Origin: Aequorivita sublithincola DSM 14238
GTDB taxonomy: Bacteria; Bacteroidota; Bacteroidia; Flavobacteriales; Flavobacteriaceae
Length of the DNA stretch: 64,000 nucleotides
Reading direction: 5' to 3'
Assembly (NCBI RefSeq): GCF_000265385.1
Contig: NC_018013.1
Coordinates: forward strand, 647,001 to 711,000
Within the stretch, counting starts at the first letter, position 1. Each line of letters starts with the position of its first letter. Positions 33,035-42,209 of the stretch are shown here, one piece after another. The translations under genes and the position numbers were made by a program. Under the pieces are notes generated by a model. The model made no database searches and was not told the origin of the DNA. It saw nothing but the letters and a program-made list of their open reading frames with translations.

Positions 33035-33916
33035 TTAGAAAGAATAAACCAATCCGCCGTAAAACCCAGTGGATTTACCAAGATTACGTCCTGCAACATA
33101 ACTGTTTGCGCCTGCAGTAACACCAATCCCTTCAAATAAAGGTGCATAGACACTAGCACCAACGCGTGTATAGTTTACGCGAGTTGCTGGAAAATATCCT
33201 GTAAATCCATTTCCAAGAATGTCCACTCCGTCCTTATCAGATAGTTGGTTTGCTACATACGCATCAACATAAAATTTTGATGCGGCGTACCCAACTTTCA
33301 GTTGGCTTAATAATGCATCTGGAACACCACTATCCTTAAAACTGTAGCCTATTTGTCCTGTAGTAAAAAACCCAGATTTGGTTTTGAAGTTTGCAAGACC
33401 GATTGCATTAAAACTGCTGGCGTGGTTACCAATGGCAATGATTGACTGAAGTCCTTCATCTGCCTTATAATCGCTAAGTGGCGTTTCAAGACCTACAGAA
33501 CCTATAAAACTCAGTTGGTTCTCTCCAATATTAAAGGTGTGAAAGTTGTATTTTACATACAGACTTAAATCCTGAATACCTTTTCTTGTATTTTCAAATC
33601 CAAGATTGTCGAGGGTTGCTTCACTCGCATCTCCTTCAGACTTAATATAGGGCACATTGAAAACAACGTTTAAATCGTCTGTAATACCGTATTCTCCATA
33701 AACAGAAATACTGGTGTTTGTCACTTCATTAAATACAGGTATTCCATCCACTTCTTGTGGTACAAAAAAGACTTTGTCATATTTTTCCCAAGAATAGGAA
33801 ATAACGGCAGCACCTTTATTGTTTTTTTTCATAAACCCAGTTACGGGACTTTGTGCAAGTATGAACGATGACGTTAACAAGCAAAGCATTGTGAATAATT
33901 TTGTTGGTAGTTTCAT
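33035..33916 (-). CDS. Putative outer-membrane beta-barrel protein
   Basis: A 293-aa exported protein (signal MKLPTKLFTMLCLLTSSFILAQ) with short amphipathic strands and a C-terminal FYGGLVYSF, compatible with a 12-strand barrel. Segments such as TDDLNVVFNVPYI and LSLYVKYNFHTF recall the phenol-degradation meta-pathway transporter-like OMP group, but the match by eye is loose. It is the promoter-proximal gene of a two-gene operon with the FAS1 lipoprotein, so the two may act together at the surface. Confidence 0.75.
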   Translation of the reverse strand: MKLPTKLFTMLCLLTSSFILAQSPVTGFMKKNNKGAAVISYSWEKYDKVFFVPQEVDGIPVFNEVTNTSISVYGEYGITDDLNVVFNVPYIKSEGDASEATLDNLGFENTRKGIQDLSLYVKYNFHTFNIGENQLSFIGSVGLETPLSDYKADEGLQSIIAIGNHASSFNAIGLANFKTKSGFFTTGQIGYSFKDSGVPDALLSQLKVGYAASKFYVDAYVANQLSDKDGVDILGNGFTGYFPATRVNYTRVGASVYAPLFEGIGVTAGANSYVAGRNLGKSTGFYGGLVYSF

Positions 33917-34107
33917 TTTAGATATTTTAATTTAAGATTATGCAACACTTACGGAGAAAAGTTAGAAGTGGTTTTTTTTAAAATTTAAAACCTCATTGTG
34001 TTTTTAATCGTAAATAAGATGACAGATAAATAATCTGAAAGAATTTGAGGTAACTTAAATGTCAGTATTCAGAAATTTCACGTCTTAATCATTAACTCTA
34101 TTTTAAA

Positions 34108-34512
34108 ATGCATCTCTACCTATTTATATTCTTAAGTTTTTTCACAAATATTGACTCGCCAAACAGTAAGCAATACATCAAAAACTACTACGAAAATGGA
34201 ACTTTAAAATCTGAAGGTTGGATCACAAATAATTATAAAACGGACTATTGGTATTTTTATGACAAGAATGCCAACATCAAAAAAGAAGGACATTTTGTTA
34301 ATGGAAGTGCCGAGAATTGGTGGATTTTTTACGAAATTGGCAGTCCTTACAAATCTAAAATACAATTCAAAAACAATAAAAAAAATGGTTTTGCCTTGTG
34401 TTATAAAAACAACGAATTGATAAGAGCCGAAAAATATAAAAACAACTTGAAAACGGGCTCTTGGACTTCACTTTTGGCCTTCAAGCTAGATAACCCTGAC
34501 GTAAGTTTTTAA
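34108..34512 (+). CDS. MORN-repeat (YwqK-like) small exported protein
   Basis: A 134-aa protein with a short N-terminal hydrophobic stretch and MORN-like repeats (YENGTLKSEGWITNN, YWYFYDKNANIKKEGHFVNGSAENWW, FKNNKKNGFALCYKNNELI). Relatives are annotated as YwqK-family antitoxins, although here no toxin gene is adjacent, so this label should not be taken as function. The stop shares a base with the next glycosyltransferase ATG, so the three genes 34108-36691 are one operon. Confidence 0.78.
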   Translation: MHLYLFIFLSFFTNIDSPNSKQYIKNYYENGTLKSEGWITNNYKTDYWYFYDKNANIKKEGHFVNGSAENWWIFYEIGSPYKSKIQFKNNKKNGFALCYKNNELIRAEKYKNNLKTGSWTSLLAFKLDNPDVSF

Positions 34513-35204
34513 TGAAACATATAGTAGTAATAATCCCCGCCTATAACGAAGAAAGCTCTGTTGGGAAAGTGATTTCGGAAGTTCCTGATATCGTTTCAGA
34601 AATAATTGTGGTGAACAATAACTCCACAGATAGAACTGCGGAAATGGCTAAAAAAGCAGGTGCAACCGTACTTTTTCAACCAAATGCAGGTTACGGAAAT
34701 GCTTGTTTGAAAGGAATGGAATACATTTCAAAAGAAGAAACAAAACCAGATATTGTGGTTTTTCTTGATGGTGATTATAGCGATTATCCTTCGGAAATGA
34801 CAAAAATTCTTAAACCGATTCTTGAAGATAATATAGACTTTGTAGTTGGTGCGAGAGTAAAAGAATTACGAGAAAATGGCTCTATGACCTTTCCGCAGCG
34901 CTTTGGCAACAAACTAGCAACAAAATTGATGAGCCTTTTTTTCAATTCAAAATTCACAGATCTTGGACCTTTTAGAGCCATTAAATATGAAAAGTTACTC
35001 GCCCTAAATATGGAAGACAAAACCTACGGTTGGACGGTAGAAATGCAACTAAAAGTCTTAAAAAAGAAATGTACTTATGTTGAAGTGCCAGTAAAATACA
35101 AAAACCGTATTGGCGTTTCAAAAGTTTCGGGTACGGTAAAAGGTGCTATCTTTGCTGGCATAAAAATTCTTACCTGGATTTTTAAATATAGCTTCAAAAA
35201 ATGA
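34512..35204 (+). CDS. GT2 glycosyltransferase (dolichyl-phosphate-mannose-synthase-like)
   Basis: A 230-aa GT2 enzyme: VVIIPAYNEESSVGKVI (N-terminal donor motif), VVNNNSTDRTAEMAKKAG, the metal-binding VFLDGDYSDYP (D-x-D) and FTDLGPFRAIKYEKL. It lacks C-terminal membrane helices apart from one weak hydrophobic end. DPM-like enzymes typically load a sugar onto a polyprenyl phosphate. The next gene overlaps by four bases. Confidence 0.88.
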   Translation: MKHIVVIIPAYNEESSVGKVISEVPDIVSEIIVVNNNSTDRTAEMAKKAGATVLFQPNAGYGNACLKGMEYISKEETKPDIVVFLDGDYSDYPSEMTKILKPILEDNIDFVVGARVKELRENGSMTFPQRFGNKLATKLMSLFFNSKFTDLGPFRAIKYEKLLALNMEDKTYGWTVEMQLKVLKKKCTYVEVPVKYKNRIGVSKVSGTVKGAIFAGIKILTWIFKYSFKK

Positions 35205-36691
35205 TTCTTGAATCCCTAATTATTGTTATTTATTCCGTTGCCCTACTCCTCATCTTTATGTATGCTTTGGCGCAGCTCAACTTGCTTTTTAACTATTTAA
35301 GCGCCAAAAAACATCATAAGAATTCACCAACTTTCAATTTTTCAAATGAAGAAGAGATTCCCTATGTAACCATTCAGCTTCCTGTTTATAATGAACTTTA
35401 TGTGATGGAACGGTTGCTAACCAACATTGCCGAAATTGATTATCCCAAAGAAAAACTAGAAATACAAGTGCTTGATGATAGCACTGATGAATCTTTTGAA
35501 GAAACGGCGAAGCATATTCAACAACTTCAAAAAACAGGTTTAGACATTCAGCATGTTACTCGTGAAAACCGAGAAGGTTTTAAGGCTGGAGCATTAAAAG
35601 AAGGTTTAAAAACTGCCAAAGGCGAATACATTGCAATATTTGACGCAGATTTTCTTCCGAAGAAAAACTGGTTGAAAAATACAATTCCCTACTTTAAAGA
35701 CCCTGAAATTGGCGTGGTGCAAACACGTTGGGGACATTTAAATCGTGACTATTCAATCCTAACACGCGTACAAGCTTTTGCACTTGATGCACATTTCACT
35801 TTAGAACAAGTTGGACGGAATAGTAAAGGACATTTCATAAATTTTAATGGAACGGCAGGTGTGTGGCGGAAGGAATGTATTCTGGATGCTGGAAATTGGG
35901 AAGGCGACACGCTAACCGAAGATTTAGACCTAAGCTATCGTGCGCAACTTAAAAACTGGAAATTCAAATATTTGGAAGAAGTGGAAACTCCGGCGGAACT
36001 TCCTATAATAATTAGTGCGGCGCGTTCGCAACAATTCCGTTGGAACAAAGGCGGCGCAGAGAATTTTCAGAAAATGGCTTGGCGGGTTTATTTAAGTAAG
36101 GATATTCCTTTCAAAACAAAAATTCACAGTTTTCTGCATTTGCTGAATAGTACTATGTTTTTGAATATTTTGATTGTCGCAATCCTAAGTATTCCAATGC
36201 TTTATATCAAAAACGAATACGAGCATTTAAAAATGTATTTTTATGTAATGAGCTTTTTTGTGATAAGCACCATCATCTTTTTTATCTGTTATTGGTTTAC
36301 CTATAAAGCTATTTACGGCGGAGGATTTAAACGATTTTTGAAATATTCAGCAATGTTTTTCACCTTCTTTTCCGTGGCGATGGGTTTTTCATTGCATAAT
36401 TCTATTGCGGTTTTGGAAGGGCATTTCGGGAAGAAAAGTGAATTTATTCGAACCCCAAAATTTAATATCAGCAGTTTAAAGGAAGGCTGGAAAGGAAATA
36501 AATATGTTACTAAAAACATTTCACCAAACGTGATTTTTGAAGGTATTTTGATGCTTTATTTTGCCTTTGGAATGTATAGCGCTTTTGTTGTTGGCGATCA
36601 GGGTGGCGATTTCGGACTCTTTCCGTTTCACTTGATGCTTTTCTTAGGGTTTGGGTTTGTGTTTTTTAAATCGTTGACTTCTAAAGCATAA
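35201..36691 (+). CDS. Membrane-bound GT2 glycosyltransferase (cellulose-synthase-like)
   Basis: A 496-aa processive-type GT2: N-terminal helix (LIIVIYSVALLLIFMYALAQ), glycosyltransferase domain about 50-290 with VTIQLPVYNELYVMERLL, FDADFLPKKNWL (D-x-D), TEDLDLSYRAQLKNW and QQFRWNKGG (the Q-x-x-R-W acceptor motif), then four C-terminal helices. Product unknown; beta-linked polysaccharide or glycolipid are the main options. ATG overlaps the upstream GT stop by four bases. Confidence 0.92.
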   Translation: MILESLIIVIYSVALLLIFMYALAQLNLLFNYLSAKKHHKNSPTFNFSNEEEIPYVTIQLPVYNELYVMERLLTNIAEIDYPKEKLEIQVLDDSTDESFEETAKHIQQLQKTGLDIQHVTRENREGFKAGALKEGLKTAKGEYIAIFDADFLPKKNWLKNTIPYFKDPEIGVVQTRWGHLNRDYSILTRVQAFALDAHFTLEQVGRNSKGHFINFNGTAGVWRKECILDAGNWEGDTLTEDLDLSYRAQLKNWKFKYLEEVETPAELPIIISAARSQQFRWNKGGAENFQKMAWRVYLSKDIPFKTKIHSFLHLLNSTMFLNILIVAILSIPMLYIKNEYEHLKMYFYVMSFFVISTIIFFICYWFTYKAIYGGGFKRFLKYSAMFFTFFSVAMGFSLHNSIAVLEGHFGKKSEFIRTPKFNISSLKEGWKGNKYVTKNISPNVIFEGILMLYFAFGMYSAFVVGDQGGDFGLFPFHLMLFLGFGFVFFKSLTSKA

Positions 36692-36776
36692 ATCTTTTTT
36701 AAGTACATTTATCTTCAATATCTTTCTGAAACTAAAAGCCCCTTCGGCCTAATCGCTAATTCCTAATCGCTTAGAA

Positions 36777-37373
36777 ATGTATCCACCGCCACACCATCAA
36801 TCGCATGACATTGAAAAAATGATTTCTGTAATCAAACATTTTCCTTTGGGAATGTTGGTTACAGCGAAGGATGGAAAACCTTTTGTTACACACATTCCTT
36901 TTATTTACAACGAAACTTCCGAACGATTAATAGCGCACCTAGACCGAAGCAATCCGCAGCTTGAAACATTGATTGATAATGCTGAAGTTACTGTAGTTTT
37001 TAAAGGACCAGACACCTATATTTCACCAAGCATATATACAACGCCACAATTACCAACGTGGAATTACATCATTGTTCACATAACTGGAAAGCTGAAACTA
37101 TTGGACGATGCTGAAACTGTAAAACAAACAATGCTTGATATGACGGAATTTTTGGAAGGTGAAGCTCAAAAATTTATTCTGCAAAAAGACGACCCAAGAA
37201 TGGAGCGCTTTTTAAATTATATTCAAGCTTTCGAGATTGAAGTAACCAATTGGGAAGGGAAGTTCAAGCTTTCGCAGGACAAAATTTCGCAGGATTTTGA
37301 GAATGCAATGGAGGAATTAATAGATAAATCTCGAAAGGACAAATCAGCGTTTATCAACAGTATTTTCGAATAA
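36777..37373 (+). CDS. FMN-binding split-barrel protein, PaiB-like
   Basis: A 198-aa FMN-binding negative transcriptional regulator family protein. The start MYPPPHHQSHDIEKM and then FPLGMLVTAKDGKPFVTHIPFIYNE, IAHLDRSNPQ, VVFKGPDTYISPSIY and LPTWNYIIVHITGKLKLLDD are classic PaiB family blocks. Despite the regulator name, most members are flavin-binding split barrels of uncertain role. A -7-like TACATTTA lies at about 36703. It is convergent with the membrane protein gene that ends one base beyond. Confidence 0.9.
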   Translation: MYPPPHHQSHDIEKMISVIKHFPLGMLVTAKDGKPFVTHIPFIYNETSERLIAHLDRSNPQLETLIDNAEVTVVFKGPDTYISPSIYTTPQLPTWNYIIVHITGKLKLLDDAETVKQTMLDMTEFLEGEAQKFILQKDDPRMERFLNYIQAFEIEVTNWEGKFKLSQDKISQDFENAMEELIDKSRKDKSAFINSIFE

Positions 37374-37374
37374 G

Positions 37375-38742
37375 CTATTCAGTGTAAGTTTCAGTAACAA
37401 GTAGAGGGTATTTATTAAAAAGTCTTTCTCGATCCTTTTCATATTCCTTTCTATTTACTGGCCTGAAGTTTTCTCCAAACTTCAGTTCAACCCTTTGGTC
37501 ATTATATCTCAAATCCTGAATTGCTTGTTTCTGAGAAGCCAATAAGGTTATATATGATTGATAGGTATTACTATTATTGAAAACATAATTGAATTGCGTA
37601 GCACTATCTATGTGCTTTATGAAATATTCAACCAGTTCATTTTTTTTGATCTTTTTATTGCCAAACAAATATTCATTTTCCCCTAAATAAACTTGTATCG
37701 TTTTACTAATTAAACTATCCTTTTGTTCTGGAGGCAATGAGATTTTTGATACAGAATCTGGCGTATTTATAAAGTGAAGCTCCTTAACCAAACCTCTATT
37801 ATCAAATCTACTCACAAGGTTTTCATCATTATTTTTTGTAATATATCTAATTAATCTATAGCCTAAACCTCTAAGCAAATTCTCAAGTCTGACTAAATTA
37901 TCTACAGAAATATCTTCTGGCATCAAAAGGACAATACTGAATCTATTTCGATATAATAAATCAGCAATATCTTTTTCTAAAACATCTTCTAACTGACTAA
38001 AATTTTCAAGCTTTATTCCATCAAAATCAAAAAAGAGTTGATTTTTCTCTTCATATATTTTTAGTTTATTATTCGCAAAATTTGTATAGGCATCATCTAC
38101 AAAATCTGAAACAGGTAAATCCACATAAGGATTTGAACTTAGCATAGAGGCTTCTACTTTTTTATAAGGAAAAATTGATGTTACAGCGAAACAAAAGCTG
38201 AATATGGATATTATAAAAAAATTGATCAACAAAGGCCTATAGGCCATTTTTTTGAAATATTTTATGATTGATTTCCAGCCTTCTAAAAAAATTACAATTG
38301 CTATAAAGATTAGGATAAACTTCACTTCAGAAATTCTTGTTTCAACAAACACAGAAATGAGCGCCACCATAAAGCCTAGCTTTAGAAAAAGATAAGAAAA
38401 ATTGAATTGCAAAAAACGCTGATCATTTATTATAGCTAATCTTACATTACTTGGAACTGGATTGTTATCAGGTTTGCGAAAAAGATTCAACAAAAAAAGT
38501 GCATTTCCCAAAGCTAAAGATATAATCGCAAAATTGAAATTTTCCCAATAACGCTCAACAGGCTTCGTCACGAGTGCATAATTTGAAGTTCCAAAATCAA
38601 GCATTCCAAAAGAATAACGAATAAAACAGAGAAACGCATAAAAAGAAAATGAAGCTCCAATCCCTAATAGACAACTAAACCAAAAACGTTTTTTTGAAAT
38701 GTTTAATTTATTCCTATTTCTTAAAAACCCTTTTTGAAGCAT
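37375..38742 (-). CDS. Polytopic membrane protein with ExbD-like C-terminal domain (hypothetical)
   Basis: A 455-aa protein I cannot assign by name. The N-terminal half has five hydrophobic helices (first: FWFSCLLGIGASFSFYAFLCF; last: LLINFFIISIFSFCFAVTSIF). From about residue 210 a soluble domain follows. Its stretch IYEEKNQLFFDFDGIKLENF ... LYRNRFSIVLLMPEDISVDNLVRLENLLRGLGYRLI ... TK follows the strand-helix order of the ExbD/TolR periplasmic domain: Asp-rich turn, hydrophobic strand, helix, glycine, strand. This is a by-eye resemblance. The C-terminal 130 residues have no match I know. It starts 6 bp after mpl ends, so it is in the mpl operon. Confidence 0.65.
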   Translation of the reverse strand: MLQKGFLRNRNKLNISKKRFWFSCLLGIGASFSFYAFLCFIRYSFGMLDFGTSNYALVTKPVERYWENFNFAIISLALGNALFLLNLFRKPDNNPVPSNVRLAIINDQRFLQFNFSYLFLKLGFMVALISVFVETRISEVKFILIFIAIVIFLEGWKSIIKYFKKMAYRPLLINFFIISIFSFCFAVTSIFPYKKVEASMLSSNPYVDLPVSDFVDDAYTNFANNKLKIYEEKNQLFFDFDGIKLENFSQLEDVLEKDIADLLYRNRFSIVLLMPEDISVDNLVRLENLLRGLGYRLIRYITKNNDENLVSRFDNRGLVKELHFINTPDSVSKISLPPEQKDSLISKTIQVYLGENEYLFGNKKIKKNELVEYFIKHIDSATQFNYVFNNSNTYQSYITLLASQKQAIQDLRYNDQRVELKFGENFRPVNRKEYEKDRERLFNKYPLLVTETYTE

Positions 38743-38748
38743 GTGATA

Positions 38749-40104
38749 TTATTTTAAATACTCCTTCACTTCCTCAAAATCTAACCCTCCATAATTTCCA
38801 CTACTCATTAAAAGCAAACAAGTATTTTCATAATCCTGTGAAAAAAGATAGGTTTTAAAGTCAGCTGGATTGGTGAAAACTACCAAATCCTTTCGCTCAA
38901 AAGCTTCTTCAATTTGTTCGCCTTTAATTTTTTCTAACTGCTTTATCATTACAGCGTGTGGTGAATAAAAAACTACGGCGCTATCCGCTGCATCTAATGT
39001 TCCTTTGTATTCCTTTAAAAATTCTGGGTTTAGGCTGCTATAGGTGTGAAGTTCCAAACAAGCAATCAATTTTCGGTTTGGATATTGATTTTTCACAGCT
39101 CCTGTTGTCGCCTTTACTTTGCTTGGCGAATGTGCATAATCTTTATAAGCTACTGCAGTTTTGGTTTCTGCAATTTTTTCGAGTCGTTTGCTGGCACCTT
39201 TAAATGTGGCGATGGCTTCGTAAAAATCATCTGCATCAACACCCATTAATTGACAGATCCATCTTGCGCCTTCTAGATTGTTTAAATTGTGTTTTCCGAA
39301 GATTTCAACAGGCATTGGCCCTTCGGGAGTTTCCAAAAGGGTAGTTCCGTCTTTAACGGTATATTCGGGCGTTTGGTACGGATATTTTTTTATGTGATTT
39401 GTTGAATTTTCTACAACTCGTTTTACCTCTGTATCTTCTTCGTTGTAAATAATTGCGCCACCGTTGGTAATTTCATTTAGAAAAATTTCAAACTGCTCCA
39501 CGTAATTTTCATAAGTAGGAAAAACATTTATGTGATCCCAAGCAATACCGCTTAACAATGCAATATTAGGTTTATAAAGATGAAACTTTGGCCTTCTATC
39601 TATGGGTGAAGAGAGATATTCATCACCTTCAATAACCATAAAATCATTATGGTCGGTTATTTTTACCATAGTATCAAATCCTTCAAGCTGGGCGCCAACC
39701 ATATAATCCACATCTTTTCCGTTGTAACTCATTACGTGCAAAATCATGGAAGTGATAGTTGTTTTTCCGTGCGAACCGCCAATAACCACGCGGGTTTTAT
39801 TTTTGGATTGTTCGTAAAGAAATTCTGGGTAACTGTAGATTTTTAAACCGAGTTCTTTCGCTTTTAAAAGCTCAGGGTTATCTGCTTTGGCGTGCATTCC
39901 GAGGATTACGGCATCAATTTCTGAAGTTAATTTTTCTGGAAACCAGCCTTCTTTTTCGGGCAACAAACCTTTGTTGTTCAACCTCGTTTTTGAAGGTTCA
40001 AAAATTTCGTCATCGCTTCCGGTAACGTTTTCTCCTTTTTGATGTAATGCCAATGCAAGGTTGTGCATCGCGCTGCCGCCAATGGCTATGAAGTGGATTT
40101 TCAT
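38749..40104 (-). CDS. mpl: UDP-N-acetylmuramate:L-alanyl-gamma-D-glutamyl-DAP ligase (murein tripeptide recycling)
   Basis: Mpl attaches recycled murein tripeptide to UDP-MurNAc in the cytosol. The 451-aa protein has the Mur-ligase three-domain layout: N-terminal UDP-MurNAc fold (KIHFIAIGGSAMHNLALALHQKG), central ATPase VVIGGSHGKTTITSMI at about 106-121 and HINVFPTYENYVEQFE, then a C-terminal domain with YAHSPSKVKATTGAVK. The start GGSAMHNLA distinguishes Mpl from MurC. The hypothetical membrane protein gene follows with a 6-bp gap. Confidence 0.92.
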   Translation of the reverse strand: MKIHFIAIGGSAMHNLALALHQKGENVTGSDDEIFEPSKTRLNNKGLLPEKEGWFPEKLTSEIDAVILGMHAKADNPELLKAKELGLKIYSYPEFLYEQSKNKTRVVIGGSHGKTTITSMILHVMSYNGKDVDYMVGAQLEGFDTMVKITDHNDFMVIEGDEYLSSPIDRRPKFHLYKPNIALLSGIAWDHINVFPTYENYVEQFEIFLNEITNGGAIIYNEEDTEVKRVVENSTNHIKKYPYQTPEYTVKDGTTLLETPEGPMPVEIFGKHNLNNLEGARWICQLMGVDADDFYEAIATFKGASKRLEKIAETKTAVAYKDYAHSPSKVKATTGAVKNQYPNRKLIACLELHTYSSLNPEFLKEYKGTLDAADSAVVFYSPHAVMIKQLEKIKGEQIEEAFERKDLVVFTNPADFKTYLFSQDYENTCLLLMSSGNYGGLDFEEVKEYLK

Positions 40105-40140
40105 TTTTTAGTTGAAGAGTTTATGAGTTTATGAGTTTAG

Positions 40141-40180
40141 GCCTTCGATCCGATAGCTATCGGATACGCTCAGGGTGACA
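40141..40180. repeat. CCTTCGAT-linked palindromic element
   Basis: CCTTCGAT at 40142-40149 runs into the perfect 18-bp palindrome ATCCGATAGCTATCGGAT (40148-40165), followed by ACGCTCAGGGTGACA. A related arrangement occurs at 62443-62473 on the other strand. It lies between mpl and the TPR gene, next to the tandem word GAGTTTAT. Confidence 0.7.
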
Positions 40181-40224
40181 TTTGTTGTGTAAATATACTT
40201 TTTCTAATTCTGAATTTTGATGAA

Positions 40225-41145
40225 TTACAAAGCCAAGATGAGTGATTTTTCTTTTTGGGCTTCTTTGAAATCTGCTTTACCCAATAATGCCTTATTAATC
40301 CAAGTAAGGGCGATTTCCTTCTTTCCTAAATTTTTATAAATCTGTGCCATACGATAATACGCCCAATCTTTTTCTACTCCATCTTTGATGGAATAGTTGG
40401 CCAAATACTGGCTTAAACATTCAATACCGTATTCAGGTTCCAAATTATATTGCGCGGAAATTTTCCCGATTTGGTAGTTCAGCTGATTGCGTTTGTGCTT
40501 TTTTAAGGATGCTGAAGTTGTAACTATTGCTTCCTTTGGCTGATTGTTTTTTTCATACAGATTTGAAAGTTTTTCGTATGTATGTGCCGATCCGCCTACA
40601 TCAATCGCCTTTTTGTAATAACGTTCGGCATCTTTTGGTCTATCTGTATATTCAGCAATATAGCCGTTGGCGAGATAGCCGTCCACTTCAGATATTTTTC
40701 CTAATTCATTTGCATATTGGACTGCTTTGTTTTCACTTCCACCAAAAATTCCTGGCAATTGAATGTAAAATTCCACCAAAGCCCAACGTGCTTCTATGTG
40801 TTTTGAATCTAATTTTGCGGCTTGTTCCAGTTCGTATTTTATATCGGCAATGTAAGTTACCGCCCGAATGCGGCTGATGGACATTGCTTTTAAACCCATT
40901 GCGCCACCGTATTTAAAATGGTAGTTGGCATTTGTTTTTTCATCTTTTACTAAACCTTCGTAATAGGAAATTGCAGTGTCCCAGTTTTTTCCATAACCAG
41001 CAATATCTCCCAAATATTCACGGGTTTTTTTGTCGTTAGGATGCTGTTTCAGGTAATTTTCAAAAATAGGTTTTGCCCTGCTGAAATTTTCTTGTTTAAA
41101 ATATTCCTCCGCCTTTTCATAGCTGCTTTGAGCTATTATAAACAT
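40225..41145 (-). CDS. Exported TPR protein whose signal peptide lacks a standard start codon
   Basis: The 306-aa frame from the only ATG (41145) begins FIIAQSSYEKAEEYFKQENFSRA and has repeated helix pairs typical of TPRs (ISYYEGLVKDEKTNANYHFKYG, DAERYYKKAIDVGGSAHTYEKLS). Upstream, without a stop, the same frame encodes ENFKKITILFFLFP, which with MFIIAQS makes a complete signal peptide. No ATG, GTG or TTG precedes it before a stop at 41203-41205; codon 41190-41188 is ATC where ATG would fit. So the true start is likely about 41190, via a mutated or non-canonical codon. Function unknown. Confidence 0.8.
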   Translation of the reverse strand: MFIIAQSSYEKAEEYFKQENFSRAKPIFENYLKQHPNDKKTREYLGDIAGYGKNWDTAISYYEGLVKDEKTNANYHFKYGGAMGLKAMSISRIRAVTYIADIKYELEQAAKLDSKHIEARWALVEFYIQLPGIFGGSENKAVQYANELGKISEVDGYLANGYIAEYTDRPKDAERYYKKAIDVGGSAHTYEKLSNLYEKNNQPKEAIVTTSASLKKHKRNQLNYQIGKISAQYNLEPEYGIECLSQYLANYSIKDGVEKDWAYYRMAQIYKNLGKKEIALTWINKALLGKADFKEAQKEKSLILAL

Positions 41146-41309
41146 TGGAAATAGGAAAAAAAGAATTGTTATTTTTTTGAAATTTTCGATATGATTTAAG
41201 TTTTAATATATTGATGATGGATGAAAAGAATGAATTTTTCATCTTTTAAATAGTAAAATAGTAGAGGCTACTATGAGTCCTTATTGAAGTCGTAAACTCA
41301 TAGAAAGTA

Positions 41310-42029
41310 TTACATTTCTATGGGTTCTTTCTGTTTTACTTCAGCTTCAAAAAGAACGAGAAAATGCTTCAAAAGTTTTTCTTTCACTTCTTCCATAGAA
41401 ACTTCAGCTTTTCCTAATTCAACATTTAGGGAAGTTACCGCTTTTCCTTTGATACCGCAGGGAATCATATTATCAAAATATCCTAGATCTGTGTTCACAT
41501 TTAGTGCAAAACCGTGCATCGTTACCCAGCGACTTGCGCGAACGCCCATTGCACAAATTTTCCTAGCAAAAGGAGTACCTACATCCAACCAAACTCCGGT
41601 TTCACCTTTACTGCGTTCTGCTTTTAAACCGTATTCCGCCAAGGTGAGAATGATCATTTCTTCTAGTAAACGCAGGTATTTATACAAATCGGTAAAAAAG
41701 TTTTCTAAATCTAGGATTGGGTAGCCTACAACCTGTCCTGGACCGTGGTAAGTGATATCACCACCGCGGTTTATTTTGTAGAATTTGGCATTTATTGCTT
41801 TCAGTCTTTCTTCTTGAATAAGCAAATTTTCAATATTGCCACTCTTTCCGAGTGTGTAAACGTGTGGATGCTCCACGAATAAAAGATAATTAGTAGTTTC
41901 CAGTTCTAGGTTTTCTTTTCGGTTCGTACTTTTAATTTGTAGAATATTTTGAAAAAGAGATTCCTGAAAGTCCCAGGTTTCTTTGTAATCTTTTAAGCCT
42001 AAATCTAATAATTCCAAAGACTGATTCAA
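41310..42029 (-). CDS. lipB: Lipoyl(octanoyl) transferase
   Basis: Moves octanoate from acyl-carrier protein to lipoyl domains, the first step of lipoate synthesis. The 239-aa protein keeps RGGDITYHGPGQVVGYPI, VWLDVGTPFARKICAMGVR (catalytic Lys) and LGYFDNMIPCGIKGKAVTSL, where the thiolate Cys lies in PCGI. Its products serve the pyruvate dehydrogenase complex, whose E1-beta gene is also in the window. Upstream is the divergent metalloprotease gene. Confidence 0.95.
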   Translation of the reverse strand: MNQSLELLDLGLKDYKETWDFQESLFQNILQIKSTNRKENLELETTNYLLFVEHPHVYTLGKSGNIENLLIQEERLKAINAKFYKINRGGDITYHGPGQVVGYPILDLENFFTDLYKYLRLLEEMIILTLAEYGLKAERSKGETGVWLDVGTPFARKICAMGVRASRWVTMHGFALNVNTDLGYFDNMIPCGIKGKAVTSLNVELGKAEVSMEEVKEKLLKHFLVLFEAEVKQKEPIEM

Positions 42030-42209
42030 TGTTGTTTATTTTTAAAATTGAGTGTAAAACTATACATAAAATGCTTTTTGAATATTCATATTTTGAATTT
42101 TATGATTCTTTTTGGCAAAAACCGAAAAGTTAGTTTCTTAAAAATTCTATAAATTCCGCAAAGACTATTATATTTACGGCTCTAAACATTCATAAAAATC
42201 ACTACTACA

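Noticed and set aside
34108..34512. YwqK-type antitoxin as part of a toxin-antitoxin pair
   Set aside because: No toxin-sized partner gene is adjacent. The neighbours are glycosyltransferases, so a MORN-repeat protein is the safer call.
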